64,000 nt of DNA from Pseudomaricurvus alkylphenolicus (lineage in GTDB: Bacteria; Pseudomonadota; Gammaproteobacteria; Pseudomonadales; Cellvibrionaceae), in NCBI RefSeq assembly GCF_011683955.1, contig NZ_JAAQPI010000020.1, positions 1-64,000 on the forward strand. Reading direction: 5' to 3'. Shown in pieces: positions 25,956-34,219 of the stretch. Positions within the stretch are counted from its first letter, which is position 1. The number at the start of each line of letters is the position of its first letter. The notes below the pieces were generated by a model. The model was not told the origin of the DNA, did not search any database, and worked only from the letters and a program-made list of their open reading frames with translations. The position numbers were made by a program, and so were the translations under genes.

Positions 25956-27389
25956 ATGAACGAAAACCTGATTGAAATCGCCTACATTCTGGCCGCTTCG
26001 CTGTTTATTCTCGGCATTAAGGGGCTGGCAAAACCCAAGACCGCAGTACGTGGCAACCAAATGGCTGCCACCGGTATGCTGATCGCCATAGTGGTGACGC
26101 TGCTCAATAGCACCGTGGTGAGCTACGAATGGATTCTCGCCGGTGCTATTGTCGGTGCCATCATTGGTGCCACGCTGGCCATCAAAATCCAGATGACTGC
26201 TATGCCGCAGCTGATCGCCTTGTTGAACGGCTTTGGTGGTGGTGCATCGCTGACCGTCGCCGCGGCGGAGTTCTTCAAGAGCCAGCCGGTCAGCGGTGAT
26301 TTGGCCACCATGGCGGCCACTGCCGCCGGCCACGATGTTACCGGTATGGGCACCTTTGCCATGATAGCGACCGGTGCGGCCGTGTTTATTGGTGCGGTCA
26401 CCCTGACGGGCTCCTTTATCGCCTTCGCCAAACTGCAGGAAATCATCGATGGCAAGCCCATGGGTTTTGCAGGCCAGCAGGCGGCCAGCGCACTGCTGTT
26501 GATCGGCTCCATTGTGGCCATTGGTTACCTGACCATTGAACCCACCAATACCGACCTGTTCTGGGCGATGGTGGCAGCAGCCTGTCTGCTGGGTGTTCTT
26601 CTGGTGATGCCCATTGGCGGCGCCGATATGCCAGTGGTTATTGCCCTGCTGAACTCTTACTCGGGTATTGCTGCAGCCGCAGCCGGCTTTGTCATGGGCA
26701 ACAGCGTACTGATTATCTCCGGTTCGCTGGTTGGTGCCTCCGGTCTGATCCTCACGCAAATTATGTGTAAGGCGATGAACCGCTCACTCACCAACGTGCT
26801 CTTTGGTGTGATGGCCGAGGGTGGCGAAACCATGGACGCCGACGAAGTCTACGCCGGCAAGGTGAAATCCAGCTCTCCTGACGAAGTGGGTATGCTGCTG
26901 GAGACCGCCCGTCGCGTAGTGATTGTACCCGGCTTTGGTCTGGCTATGGCGCAGGCCCAGCACGCGGTGCGTGACCTGGCCGACACCCTGGAAGATCGCG
27001 GCGTTGAAGTTGAATACGCCATTCACCCGGTTGCCGGTCGTATGCCTGGCCATATGAACGTGCTGCTGGCAGAAGCTGAGGTGGACTACGACAAGTTGAA
27101 GGAAATGGATCATATCAACCCCACCTTCGAACAAACCGATGTGGTTATCGTGATCGGCGCCAACGACGTAACCAACCCACTGGCCCGCGAAGACAAAGGC
27201 AGCCCCATTTATGGCATGCCGATTCTGAACGTGGATAAAGCCAAGACGGTGGTGGTGGTGAAGCGCTCACTGTCTCCCGGTTTTGCCGGACTGCCCAACC
27301 CACTGTTCGCCAAGGACAACACATTGATGCTGTTTGGTGACGGTAAGGGCGCGGTACTGGATCTGGTAGGAGCTCTTAAGGAAGCCTGA
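25956..27389 (+). CDS. pntB: NAD(P) transhydrogenase subunit beta
   Basis: A 477-residue subunit: about eight transmembrane helices up to residue 270, then the NADP(H)-binding domain, with the signature VIVPGFGLAMAQAQHAVRDL, the HPVAGRMPGHMNVLLAEA loop and VIVIGANDVTNPLA near the C-terminus. With pntAA and pntAB it makes a complete enzyme. The gene ends 25 bp before a strong terminator, and its last 14 bases overlap the convergent gene on the other strand. Confidence 0.97.
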   Translation: MNENLIEIAYILAASLFILGIKGLAKPKTAVRGNQMAATGMLIAIVVTLLNSTVVSYEWILAGAIVGAIIGATLAIKIQMTAMPQLIALLNGFGGGASLTVAAAEFFKSQPVSGDLATMAATAAGHDVTGMGTFAMIATGAAVFIGAVTLTGSFIAFAKLQEIIDGKPMGFAGQQAASALLLIGSIVAIGYLTIEPTNTDLFWAMVAAACLLGVLLVMPIGGADMPVVIALLNSYSGIAAAAAGFVMGNSVLIISGSLVGASGLILTQIMCKAMNRSLTNVLFGVMAEGGETMDADEVYAGKVKSSSPDEVGMLLETARRVVIVPGFGLAMAQAQHAVRDLADTLEDRGVEVEYAIHPVAGRMPGHMNVLLAEAEVDYDKLKEMDHINPTFEQTDVVIVIGANDVTNPLAREDKGSPIYGMPILNVDKAKTVVVVKRSLSPGFAGLPNPLFAKDNTLMLFGDGKGAVLDLVGALKEA

Positions 27390-28197
27390 TCGATTTTTCA
27401 CTATGTTCAATAGAAGGCCGGACCGACTCAGTCGGTTCGGCCTTTTTTGTATAGTCGAGAGGCCCATAAAGCTCCGGCGGCATCTGACGGCAAGTGCGCA
27501 AGGCCCGATTAAACAGAGGTAAAAAATCCGGATAACGAGCGTCAAATTCCTTACCGAAATAGACCACAAACGGCGACTGAAGAATGGGACGAACAATCCC
27601 TGTGCTTTGCCGCCCGAGGCTGCGCATGGTTGAGGACAGGAAGATACCAGACGTAATAATTGCATCCAGTCGACCGCCTTCGAGCATTTTCACCATCTGG
27701 TGGTATCCGGCGACCTGATGCAGTTCACCCTGCATCACCACCGACAAAGCCCGCCCAATTTCAACTTCCACATTGGCCCCGCTCATAACCCCTACACGCC
27801 TTAGCGGCTCATTGGGCCTTGGCCGGTAGGAAACTTTTGAGTCTTCAACCAGGTAATCGGAAGGGTAAGCGTAGGCGTTGCGGGCCATATCCCAATTGGC
27901 CGGAAAAAAGCCATCACTGCGGCCCGATGCCAGATTGCGTTGAATACGAACAAAAGGGCCGTCGCTGTACTCAACCCGATAGGGAATCTGATCAAAGGTG
28001 CAATCCAGCACTTGCCGGAACAGACCGCGCAATTGACCATCCTCGAAGATCAGCAGTCCCGGCCAGCGGGCCACCTGCCGGTCCAGAGTTTGCAGACGCA
28101 CCGGCACCTGCTGTTCCAGCGACGGCAATGACCTAGACTCCGACCAGCCCGGCATAATAGAAACCACCAGACCAAGAGAAAGAAAAAAACGACGCAA
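27376..28197 (-). CDS. Solute-binding-protein-like periplasmic protein
   Basis: A 273-residue protein with a signal peptide (MRRFFLSLGLVVSIMPGWS) and features of the extracellular solute-binding family 3 fold, such as YSDGPFVRIQRNLASGRSDGFFP and the hinge region RRVGVMSGANVEVEIG. No permease or ATPase gene is beside it, so it may be an amino-acid-type sensor or an orphan binding protein. The last 40 or so residues are low in hydrophobic character and their codons overlap the pntB terminator and the pntB stop, so the C-terminal tail is probably a late extension. The ligand is not predictable. Confidence 0.75.
   Translation of the reverse strand: MRRFFLSLGLVVSIMPGWSESRSLPSLEQQVPVRLQTLDRQVARWPGLLIFEDGQLRGLFRQVLDCTFDQIPYRVEYSDGPFVRIQRNLASGRSDGFFPANWDMARNAYAYPSDYLVEDSKVSYRPRPNEPLRRVGVMSGANVEVEIGRALSVVMQGELHQVAGYHQMVKMLEGGRLDAIITSGIFLSSTMRSLGRQSTGIVRPILQSPFVVYFGKEFDARYPDFLPLFNRALRTCRQMPPELYGPLDYTKKAEPTESVRPSIEHSEKSIRLP
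27414..27448 (+). terminator. Rho-independent terminator after pntB
   Basis: A 14-bp stem (AAGGCCGGACCGAC with GTCGGTTCGGCCTT, one G-T wobble) and a 3-base loop, running into six T residues. It ends the pnt transcript. It lies inside the 3' end of the opposite-strand gene, so its sequence is also coding there. Confidence 0.9.
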
Positions 28198-28234
28198 AGC
28201 TCACCCCCATATAGAGGGAGACTAGCGGCAGCGC

Positions 28235-28254
28235 GGGCGCCAGGTCAAGCGCCC
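28235..28254 (-). terminator. GC-rich hairpin after the haem operon
   Basis: GGGCGC and GCGCCC with an 8-base loop, about 20 bp after the stop of the flavin reductase gene in the direction of its transcription. No T-run follows, so termination by this hairpin alone is doubtful. Confidence 0.3.
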
Positions 28255-28274
28255 TGCGTCGTTAAACACCATGA

Positions 28275-29258
28275 TCAGGCAAATGGGGTGAACGTATCGA
28301 CCGCAATCTCCTGTATCGCCGCACCCGCCAGGAAGCATTGTTTACGAAGTTTTGATGTAAAGGATTCAGCCCCACAGATGTAAATTTTGTGCCCCTGTAG
28401 ACTTGGAAAATGCTGATGAACGTAGTTATAGATATCCGCTTGCACAGAGTCTATAGCAAACGTGTTGCAGTCGGCGAAGTCCTCCTGATACACCAGCTTG
28501 ATGTTTAGCTGAGCGGCTGCCTGCAGCAGAGACAGTTCCTCCAGCAAATAAAAATCATGGGGCGAGCGGGCCGCCCACAACAGCTGCATCTCGCCCTTGT
28601 GTCCCTGACTCAGAGCCTCTTTGATAACACCCAGCACCGGCGCCAATCCGGTTCCTGCTGCCAACAACAGCAAGGGCTGCTCAGAGGCTGCAGAATAGAT
28701 ACAGGTTCCCATGGGCCCCTGCACCTGCAAGCAGTCTCCCGGCTCTACTTCCGTGGCCAGCCAGTTGGAAAAAGCGCCATCCGCGTAGTGGCGAATGTGG
28801 AACTCCAAGGTGCCGCTGCCGTCAGACGCGTTGGCAATGGAATAACATCTGGCCAGGAAATCACCCGAGCCGGAAGGCCGCCCCAATAATGTGACGTACT
28901 GACCCGGCTGATAATCGAGAGCCGCCTCAAGGGTAACGCCGAGTACTGAAGGATTCAGCCAACGTTTATCAACAACCTTCGCATTAATTTTCAGCTGTTC
29001 ACCGTCAACCCTGTTTACCGCCATCGGCTCCCAGGGCTGGCACTGGCAGGCCAGGAAATAACCCAGGCGCTTTTGTGCCTCGGTTAATCCCTGCTGACAA
29101 TTTACCAGTTTCTCGCTGTCGCTCTGAAGCAAACAGGACTGGCAGACACCCGAACGACAACCGTTGGCGATATCAAAGCCTGCTCTCAGCAGACCATCCA
29201 GCAGCGGCTCGTTTTCGCCGAGCCGGATGGTTTCTCCCTCGAAATCAATGGCAGTCAT
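28275..29258 (-). CDS. 2Fe-2S/FAD/NAD(P)H oxidoreductase
   Basis: A 327-residue electron-transfer protein. The N-terminal plant-type ferredoxin domain has NGCRSGVCQSC and a distal cysteine (LACQC). An FNR-type domain follows, with FAD motif ARCYSIAN (RxYS) near residue 140 and the NAD(P) region LLLAAGTGLAPVLGVIK, then CGAESF at the C-terminus. The order matches phenol-hydroxylase- and CDP-glucoseen-type reductases. It is the last gene of the six-gene haem operon and starts 8 bp after the truncated haemoglobin gene, so it is probably the haemoglobin's reductase, together acting like a split flavohaemoglobin. That pairing is inference from position. Confidence 0.9.
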   Translation of the reverse strand: MTAIDFEGETIRLGENEPLLDGLLRAGFDIANGCRSGVCQSCLLQSDSEKLVNCQQGLTEAQKRLGYFLACQCQPWEPMAVNRVDGEQLKINAKVVDKRWLNPSVLGVTLEAALDYQPGQYVTLLGRPSGSGDFLARCYSIANASDGSGTLEFHIRHYADGAFSNWLATEVEPGDCLQVQGPMGTCIYSAASEQPLLLLAAGTGLAPVLGVIKEALSQGHKGEMQLLWAARSPHDFYLLEELSLLQAAAQLNIKLVYQEDFADCNTFAIDSVQADIYNYVHQHFPSLQGHKIYICGAESFTSKLRKQCFLAGAAIQEIAVDTFTPFA

Positions 29259-29266
29259 AGCGAACC

Positions 29267-29632
29267 TCAGGCGGCAGGCTCCAGATTGAGCACATCGTCT
29301 TTAACGCTCAGGCAGACGGCGATGATGTCATCTATGTATTCCTGCGGAACCTCCAGCTCCTTGAGTGTTGCTACCAGGTTTTCCGCCACCGCGTTAAAGT
29401 GCTCTTCCTTCAGATTCAGGTGCTTGTGGCCCTCACGCATATCCTTGCCCGTGTAACTGTTGGGACCACCAAAGGCCATGGTCAAGAATGCTTTTTGTTT
29501 AACATGTTGATTCTCCATATCAACGGTATCGAAGAACTCACTGATACGTTCGTCCATCAGCACCTTGCGATAAAAAATATCCACGGCAGCATTCACCGCC
29601 GCCTCGCCACCAATTTTTTCGTAAATAGACAT
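29267..29632 (-). CDS. Group 1 truncated haemoglobin (TrHbN type)
   Basis: A 121-residue globin. The distal tyrosine B10 lies in DIFYRKV (Tyr21), and the proximal histidine in REGHKHLNL (His69), as in the truncated haemoglobins of cyanobacteria and mycobacteria. Proteins of this group bind oxygen and often convert NO to nitrate. AGGAAAAA is just before the ATG. It is placed between a cytochrome c lipoprotein gene and a reductase gene with gaps of 17 and 8 bp, which points to a role in NO or oxygen chemistry linked to the operon. Confidence 0.93.
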   Translation of the reverse strand: MSIYEKIGGEAAVNAAVDIFYRKVLMDERISEFFDTVDMENQHVKQKAFLTMAFGGPNSYTGKDMREGHKHLNLKEEHFNAVAENLVATLKELEVPQEYIDDIIAVCLSVKDDVLNLEPAA

Positions 29633-29649
29633 TGTTTTTTCCTTTCAGA

Positions 29650-30006
29650 TTAATTTGCCATTGCGACATAATATTCAACGATCTGGCGTATCTCGGCCTC
29701 AGTCAGGTGATCCTTACCGCCTTTGGCTGGCATCAAGCCATAGCCTTCAACCGCATGCTTGACCAAAACGTCGACACCTTGTGGCAGACGATCTGCCCAC
29801 ATTTTCTTATTGCCCACAATAGGGGCACCATTGATACCCTGTGCGTGGCAGACTTTGCAGTTTTGTTTGTACAACAACTCCGCGGCCTTGTGTTGCTGTT
29901 CAGCAGTACCGAGGCTCTCGGTACTGCCGCGCTCACCCGAACAACCGACGAGCGCGGCGATAATCAATATCGCCGAAAAGCATAACCTCACTCTTGAAGC
30001 CAACAT
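29650..30006 (-). CDS. Class I cytochrome c lipoprotein (c5-like)
   Basis: A 118-residue single-haem cytochrome. A lipobox LVGC (Cys22) ends the signal sequence, so it is membrane-tethered. The haem site is CKVCH (50-54) and the likely axial methionine is in GLMPAKGG (Met92). This resembles cytochrome c5 and short c553 types. It probably carries electrons in the periplasm between the multihaem protein and a terminal acceptor. It lies 17 bp from each neighbour. Confidence 0.9.
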   Translation of the reverse strand: MLASRVRLCFSAILIIAALVGCSGERGSTESLGTAEQQHKAAELLYKQNCKVCHAQGINGAPIVGNKKMWADRLPQGVDVLVKHAVEGYGLMPAKGGKDHLTEAEIRQIVEYYVAMAN

Positions 30007-30023
30007 ATGGGACCTGCGATTAC

Positions 30024-30593
30024 TTAGAGAGGCACACGAATGACAACACCACCCATCACCTCACCCAATTGAAAATCGCTTTTGGGTGAGTCCTTATGAT
30101 CGTTGTGGCAGGATGTGCAGGCATCGGAAACAGCCACATCGGGATATACCGCCGTAAAGTAGGTGGTATCACCCAGCTTCTCTTCACCGTAGAAATTCTC
30201 TCCGGGGTTGGCGGCAATATATTCCAGGCCTTTTTTCTCCATGTCTGTCTTGGGTGCGTTCTGGCTGTTGATTGGCCAGATGGACTGCAGCGAATAGGTA
30301 AAGTCGTCTGTCATTTCCGCCACCGCTTCGGCCCCGGCACGAAACATCTGCGCTGGCAGCAGAGTGCCGTTGTCGATGTCCTTCCAATGTTCATCCGGTT
30401 TGATCACATTCGCTCCTGCAGGCCCAAGGCGCTTTACCACTAATTTGGTGTAGTTGGTTCTGTCGGCCTTCATAACCGCAAACAGAGAGTCGGTGTAAAT
30501 CTTAGGATCGACCCCTTTGCTTTCAGGCTCCCCGCATCCTGTCAGACCGACCGCAACCGTCGCCATTGCCAACGTCATTAAGGTTTTTTTCAT
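30024..30593 (-). CDS. Tll0287-like (DUF3365) c-type haem lipoprotein
   Basis: A 189-residue protein with lipobox LTGC and one haem-binding motif CTSCH near the C-terminus. The PAS-like Tll0287 fold is suggested by the region from TNYTKLVVKRL onward and by GDTTYFTAVYPDVAVSDACT. Proteins of this kind are haem-based redox or gas sensors, or small electron carriers. The start is the ATG at 30593, seven bases after GAGGA; a GTG two codons upstream is less likely. It sits between the multihaem gene (gap 24) and the cytochrome c gene. Confidence 0.85.
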   Translation of the reverse strand: MKKTLMTLAMATVAVGLTGCGEPESKGVDPKIYTDSLFAVMKADRTNYTKLVVKRLGPAGANVIKPDEHWKDIDNGTLLPAQMFRAGAEAVAEMTDDFTYSLQSIWPINSQNAPKTDMEKKGLEYIAANPGENFYGEEKLGDTTYFTAVYPDVAVSDACTSCHNDHKDSPKSDFQLGEVMGGVVIRVPL

Positions 30594-30617
30594 GATCACT
30601 TCCTCAGTTGTAGAAAA

Positions 30618-32033
30618 TTAATGTTTCACTCGTTTTACAGCCCAATCCACAGATTCAATATGTTGTTTTGGATTCCCGGAAAAATTGTTTCGAATCAGTG
30701 TCTCATCAGCCAGAGCGTCAATGGCGAACTCCAGACTGTGACAGCTCATACAAACGGGCCTGATCATTTTCTCATTGGGCCGCAATGTCAGATTCTGGTT
30801 ATGCACAACGGAAATGACGGCGTTTTCCGTCGCTTCATGGCCTTCTCCCAGGCTCGCACCACCATCTACCGTTTTTTCGAGGGACAGGTTGCCGGGGGTC
30901 GCAGCGGCAAAGTTAAGTCCGGGGTTTTTGTGTGTCATCCTCGGCATGTGACAAGTCGCACAGGTAACGGCTTCCGCCCAAGGCTTGCTGCCATCAATCG
31001 CGGCCTGCGCGAGTCGGCCGTGCGGTGAGTTCAGAAAAGCTCTGGAGTGCTCGTCGTCGTGGCAGGACAGACACGCGCCTACAGCGGCATTTTGCGTATC
31101 AAAGTCATGCGCTCCATGACAGCTGGTGCATCCCTGGGGTTCATGCAGCGCCTGGGACTGGAATTGCAGAGTGGAATCTTGTGGCGTTACGGCACTAAAA
31201 CCGGCCGCCAGTTTCATTCCATGTTTTCCATCGAGATAACCCCGCGTTTCCAGCGCATGACAACTCTGGCACTGCGCCAAACCGGGTTTCTCCAACCATT
31301 CGGCCTGATCCATATCGCTCCCCTGCGTATGGCAACCAGCACAATCAACACCGGCACGACCATGGGCACTGAGCAACCATTGCCCCGTAATGGTGTCGTG
31401 CTGCTGCCGCTGAACCTGGCTATCGGCAATCTGCACCGGCAATCGAGTCGGCGCTTGGTTGGCAGCATGGTTGGAATCGGCCAATCGGGCGACCACCTGC
31501 AGCCACGGCTGGCCGGAATTCTCCACCAGAAAGTCTTCATATAAGGCGCGGTTATCATGGTAATTGTGGCAGCCCGCACTGGCGCAGGAGTCAAAAGCCA
31601 AACCCTGATGACTGAGCCGACTCTCCCCAATATCCTGATGACAGTGATAACAGTAGTCTTCTGGCAATGTCACACCCATGGGGTGAGTTTGCTCTTTCTG
31701 GTGCTCCGTGTGACAACTGACGCACTGACGTGCATCAATCACTTCCAACAGGTCGGCATTGCGGGGATCGGTAAACTTCTTGCGGGGATGCGAATCGTGA
31801 GCCAATGCCAAATCATCGCCGTGGCAATCCACACAGGCCGACTGAATGACCTCTCCACCGCCAAAAGCATCGGTGTGGCAGGAGGAGCACGCCAATTCAA
31901 TCTGGAAATGGCCATGACTGGCCTCACCGATCAGCAGCTCGCTTTTGTCTTCCGCTTTTAGCAGGACAAAAGAGAAGTAGCCGGCAATTGCCAACGTCAT
32001 TAATACCCAGCTTGACCAAAGAACTCTTTTCAA
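30618..32033 (-). CDS. Multihaem cytochrome c (11 haem motifs)
   Basis: A 471-residue protein with an N-terminal membrane anchor (VLMTLAIAGYFSFVLL). Ten CXXCH motifs can be counted: CSSCH, CVDCH, CVSCH, CYHCH, CAGCH, CQSCH, CTSCH, CLSCH, CATCH and CMSCH. CASAGCH is an eleventh with CX4CH spacing. Many distal histidines lie between them, fitting bis-His haems. It lacks the CXXCK of NrfA and does not match hydroxylamine oxidoreductase by its motif spacing. It would be a long electron wire in the periplasm, taking electrons from the membrane flavoprotein encoded just upstream. Whether it is itself a reductase of nitrite or another substrate is open. Confidence 0.88.
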   Translation of the reverse strand: MKRVLWSSWVLMTLAIAGYFSFVLLKAEDKSELLIGEASHGHFQIELACSSCHTDAFGGGEVIQSACVDCHGDDLALAHDSHPRKKFTDPRNADLLEVIDARQCVSCHTEHQKEQTHPMGVTLPEDYCYHCHQDIGESRLSHQGLAFDSCASAGCHNYHDNRALYEDFLVENSGQPWLQVVARLADSNHAANQAPTRLPVQIADSQVQRQQHDTITGQWLLSAHGRAGVDCAGCHTQGSDMDQAEWLEKPGLAQCQSCHALETRGYLDGKHGMKLAAGFSAVTPQDSTLQFQSQALHEPQGCTSCHGAHDFDTQNAAVGACLSCHDDEHSRAFLNSPHGRLAQAAIDGSKPWAEAVTCATCHMPRMTHKNPGLNFAAATPGNLSLEKTVDGGASLGEGHEATENAVISVVHNQNLTLRPNEKMIRPVCMSCHSLEFAIDALADETLIRNNFSGNPKQHIESVDWAVKRVKH

Positions 32034-32070
32034 AACGATAACTCTATAAATTCGAATTAAGCTGCATAAA

Positions 32071-34062
32071 TTAGAAATAATAAACAGTGATAATGTGAGC
32101 GATCAGCAACACCGGCAGGGGCCAGGCCACGAGAATATGCAGATAGTTCCAACCCTTTTGAATTCCCGCAGCTTGCGCTGGCGCCAGTTTGTGAGCGAGA
32201 CCGGCCACCCCTCCCGCGAGCCCCCCAAAGACCAGCACAACCAGAAAGCTCGTCATCAACAGACGATTGAGGTTTTCTCCCAAGTGAAAACCGGTATGCA
32301 ACATCAGCAGACCAGCGCTGACGGTACCGAGAGCTACGTGCAGGAGACGCCAGCCAAAGAACGCTCCCATCCAGGTCCACCCAAGTCGCTTGCGCAAGGA
32401 CATTAAAAGCCCAATAAGGACCAGTCCGAGCAAAGAAAATCCGCTGACCTGTTTCCAGTCTTTGTCATTCCAGATCCGCTCGAACCAACCCACAGCTTGC
32501 ACGCTTTCCGAAACCTGAGCTGCGGGGAGAAACATCATGATCAGTGCTGCTACGACCGCCATAAAACTGCCGGCCAACAGAAAAGGCCATGCTCGCGCCC
32601 TCTCCAATCTGGTGCCCAATATCTGCGATAGCATTGGCCGGCAGGAACCGCACACCGTACCCGCGCGAGTGGCCTCCCCGAGGGCATCGACGCTGCTGCA
32701 TCCATCGGCCTGGGCCTTCTTTAGATCCTGCAGCGTGATCTGGTTACACTGACAGATGATGGAAGAGAGCGGCCATCGAGAAACGTCACCTGCACCCTGC
32801 AACAGCCATAACCGCCCCAGTACCCAGAACATCAGCCACTGCCAGGGCCAAATCCGTCGTCCACTTTTGTAGGATTCCTCAATGCGGCGAAATTCCGCCC
32901 AGGGACCAAAACCCACCGCGCCGATCAATCGGCCCTTATGCAATACCAGCTTTCGGTACTTCTGCTGCCGGCGATGCCGGAACGTTATTTCCCGCTGCGC
33001 AGGTCGCTGGGGAAGATCATTGACATCACCGATACTGACAACGTCTTCTCCGATCACTTTGAGTCGACTTACCGTGGTAGATCCCTGGTAGCAGGCATTA
33101 CCACCCGCCACCGCTTCCGCAGCGACAGCGGCCTGCTCCAGACCGGGACTGACCAGCCCGTAGGTTTTGCCCCGGTGTTCACAGCATTCTCCAATGGCAT
33201 AAACGTGTGGATCTGATGTTTGCAGTGAGTCGTTAACCAGTATGCCGGTAGCCACTTTTAGACGCGCCGACCGGGCCAGCTCCATATTGGGGCGTATGCC
33301 GGCACAAAGGAGTACTGTGTCGCAGGCCAATACCTGCCCATCGCGGGTTCGAATGGCGGTCACGCGGCCATTGCCCAGCACCTCCCTGACACCAGAGTTG
33401 GTAATGACCTCTATGCCCAAAGCTCGAACCTTTTGCATCAACAAAGCAGCTGCGGGATCGTCCAGCTGGCGGTTCATTAACCGTTCGCCCTGCTGGATAA
33501 CCGTCACCCGGGTACTTAGCCGCGACAAACCGCGCGCAGCTTCCAATCCCAAAACGCCGCCGCCAACAATCACCAAGTGACGGGCACGGGCAACGCGGGA
33601 GTACAACGCGTGGGCATCTTTCATATTTCGGAATGTATAAACCCCCTGACGCTGCACGCCGTCAATACTCGGTACGTGGGCCCTGGCCCCAGTGGCAATC
33701 ACCAGCTTGTCGTAGGCAAAGCGTCGACCGAGTGAATCCCCTACGGTTTGTCCCCCAGTGTCGATGTCACAGATGGTCGCTGTACTGTAAGTGAAATTCG
33801 GGTAATCACTGAGATCAGGGAAAGGCAGCTCAATTTGTTCCGGAGTTCGGTCTCCTGACAGCAAACTGCTCAAGAGTACGCGGTTATAGGGCTGGAAAGG
33901 TTCATTGCTAAACAAATGTACCCGTGCCGTCGAGCGGCGGCGCAGCAATTCATCCACAAATCGCATGCCTGCCGGTCCGCTTCCAATCACCAGAATGTTT
34001 TCTGTGACAGCCGGCTCGTATTGACGAACCGCCATCTCAGACTCCAACCTGTGTGCCAACAT
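32071..34062 (-). CDS. NirB/NasC-like flavoprotein fused to membrane cytochrome-like domain
   Basis: A 663-residue chimaera. Residues 20 to about 330 form an FAD/NAD(P)H oxidoreductase like the N-terminus of NirB (ILVIGSGPAGMRFVDELLRR, a second loop IVGGGVLGLEAARGL, and the FAD motif HVYAIGECCEHRG). From about 435 a BFD-type 2Fe-2S domain follows (CQCNQITL, then CGSC). The sulfite/nitrite reductase part of NirB is absent. Instead, from about 495 there are five membrane helices with histidines in LLHVALG, LMLHTGFH, YLHIL and IAHII, suggesting b-type haems. It would pass NAD(P)H electrons into the membrane and on to the multihaem protein. Two starts are possible, 34062 and 34035 (GGAG six bases before the latter). 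Confidence 0.85.
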   Translation of the reverse strand: MLAHRLESEMAVRQYEPAVTENILVIGSGPAGMRFVDELLRRRSTARVHLFSNEPFQPYNRVLLSSLLSGDRTPEQIELPFPDLSDYPNFTYSTATICDIDTGGQTVGDSLGRRFAYDKLVIATGARAHVPSIDGVQRQGVYTFRNMKDAHALYSRVARARHLVIVGGGVLGLEAARGLSRLSTRVTVIQQGERLMNRQLDDPAAALLMQKVRALGIEVITNSGVREVLGNGRVTAIRTRDGQVLACDTVLLCAGIRPNMELARSARLKVATGILVNDSLQTSDPHVYAIGECCEHRGKTYGLVSPGLEQAAVAAEAVAGGNACYQGSTTVSRLKVIGEDVVSIGDVNDLPQRPAQREITFRHRRQQKYRKLVLHKGRLIGAVGFGPWAEFRRIEESYKSGRRIWPWQWLMFWVLGRLWLLQGAGDVSRWPLSSIICQCNQITLQDLKKAQADGCSSVDALGEATRAGTVCGSCRPMLSQILGTRLERARAWPFLLAGSFMAVVAALIMMFLPAAQVSESVQAVGWFERIWNDKDWKQVSGFSLLGLVLIGLLMSLRKRLGWTWMGAFFGWRLLHVALGTVSAGLLMLHTGFHLGENLNRLLMTSFLVVLVFGGLAGGVAGLAHKLAPAQAAGIQKGWNYLHILVAWPLPVLLIAHIITVYYF

Positions 34063-34105
34063 TCCGCTCCCCTACGCTTCTCTTTGAATTCGATGTTCCA
34101 CAAAC

Positions 34106-34153
34106 AAAAAAGGCGCCCACAACCCGCAAATATTTGCGAATCGAGGGCGCCTT
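34106..34153 (-). terminator. Leader terminator upstream of the haem operon
   Basis: On the minus strand AAGGCGCCC (34145-34153) pairs with GGGCGCCTT (34110-34118), followed by six T residues (34106-34111). Its loop contains a perfect 14-bp palindrome, CGCAAATATTTGCG (34125-34138), which extends the structure. It lies in the leader, before the first gene, with only a divergent gene further upstream, so it acts on the operon's own transcript. That is the arrangement of an attenuator. Confidence 0.8.
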
Positions 34154-34193
34154 TGCCGAAAGTCCCGAGCTACGCCGTTGTAGCCGTACTTTC
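34146..34193 (-). ncRNA. Candidate two-hexaloop (ANTAR-type) leader RNA
   Basis: Two hairpins precede the terminator. The first (34168-34185) has stem GGCTAC/GTAGCT and hexaloop AACGGC, within a further stem GAAAGT/ACTTTC. The second (34146-34157) has stem GGC/GCC and hexaloop AAAGGC. Both loops carry A at position 1 and G at position 4, the consensus for RNAs bound by ANTAR proteins such as NasR, NasT and EutV. The second hairpin uses GGCGCC, part of the terminator's 5' arm, so the two structures exclude each other. Its 3-bp stem is short. No ANTAR gene is in the window, so this stays a prediction. Confidence 0.55.
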
Positions 34194-34219
34194 AATATGT
34201 CCTTTTTCCAATCTTCACA

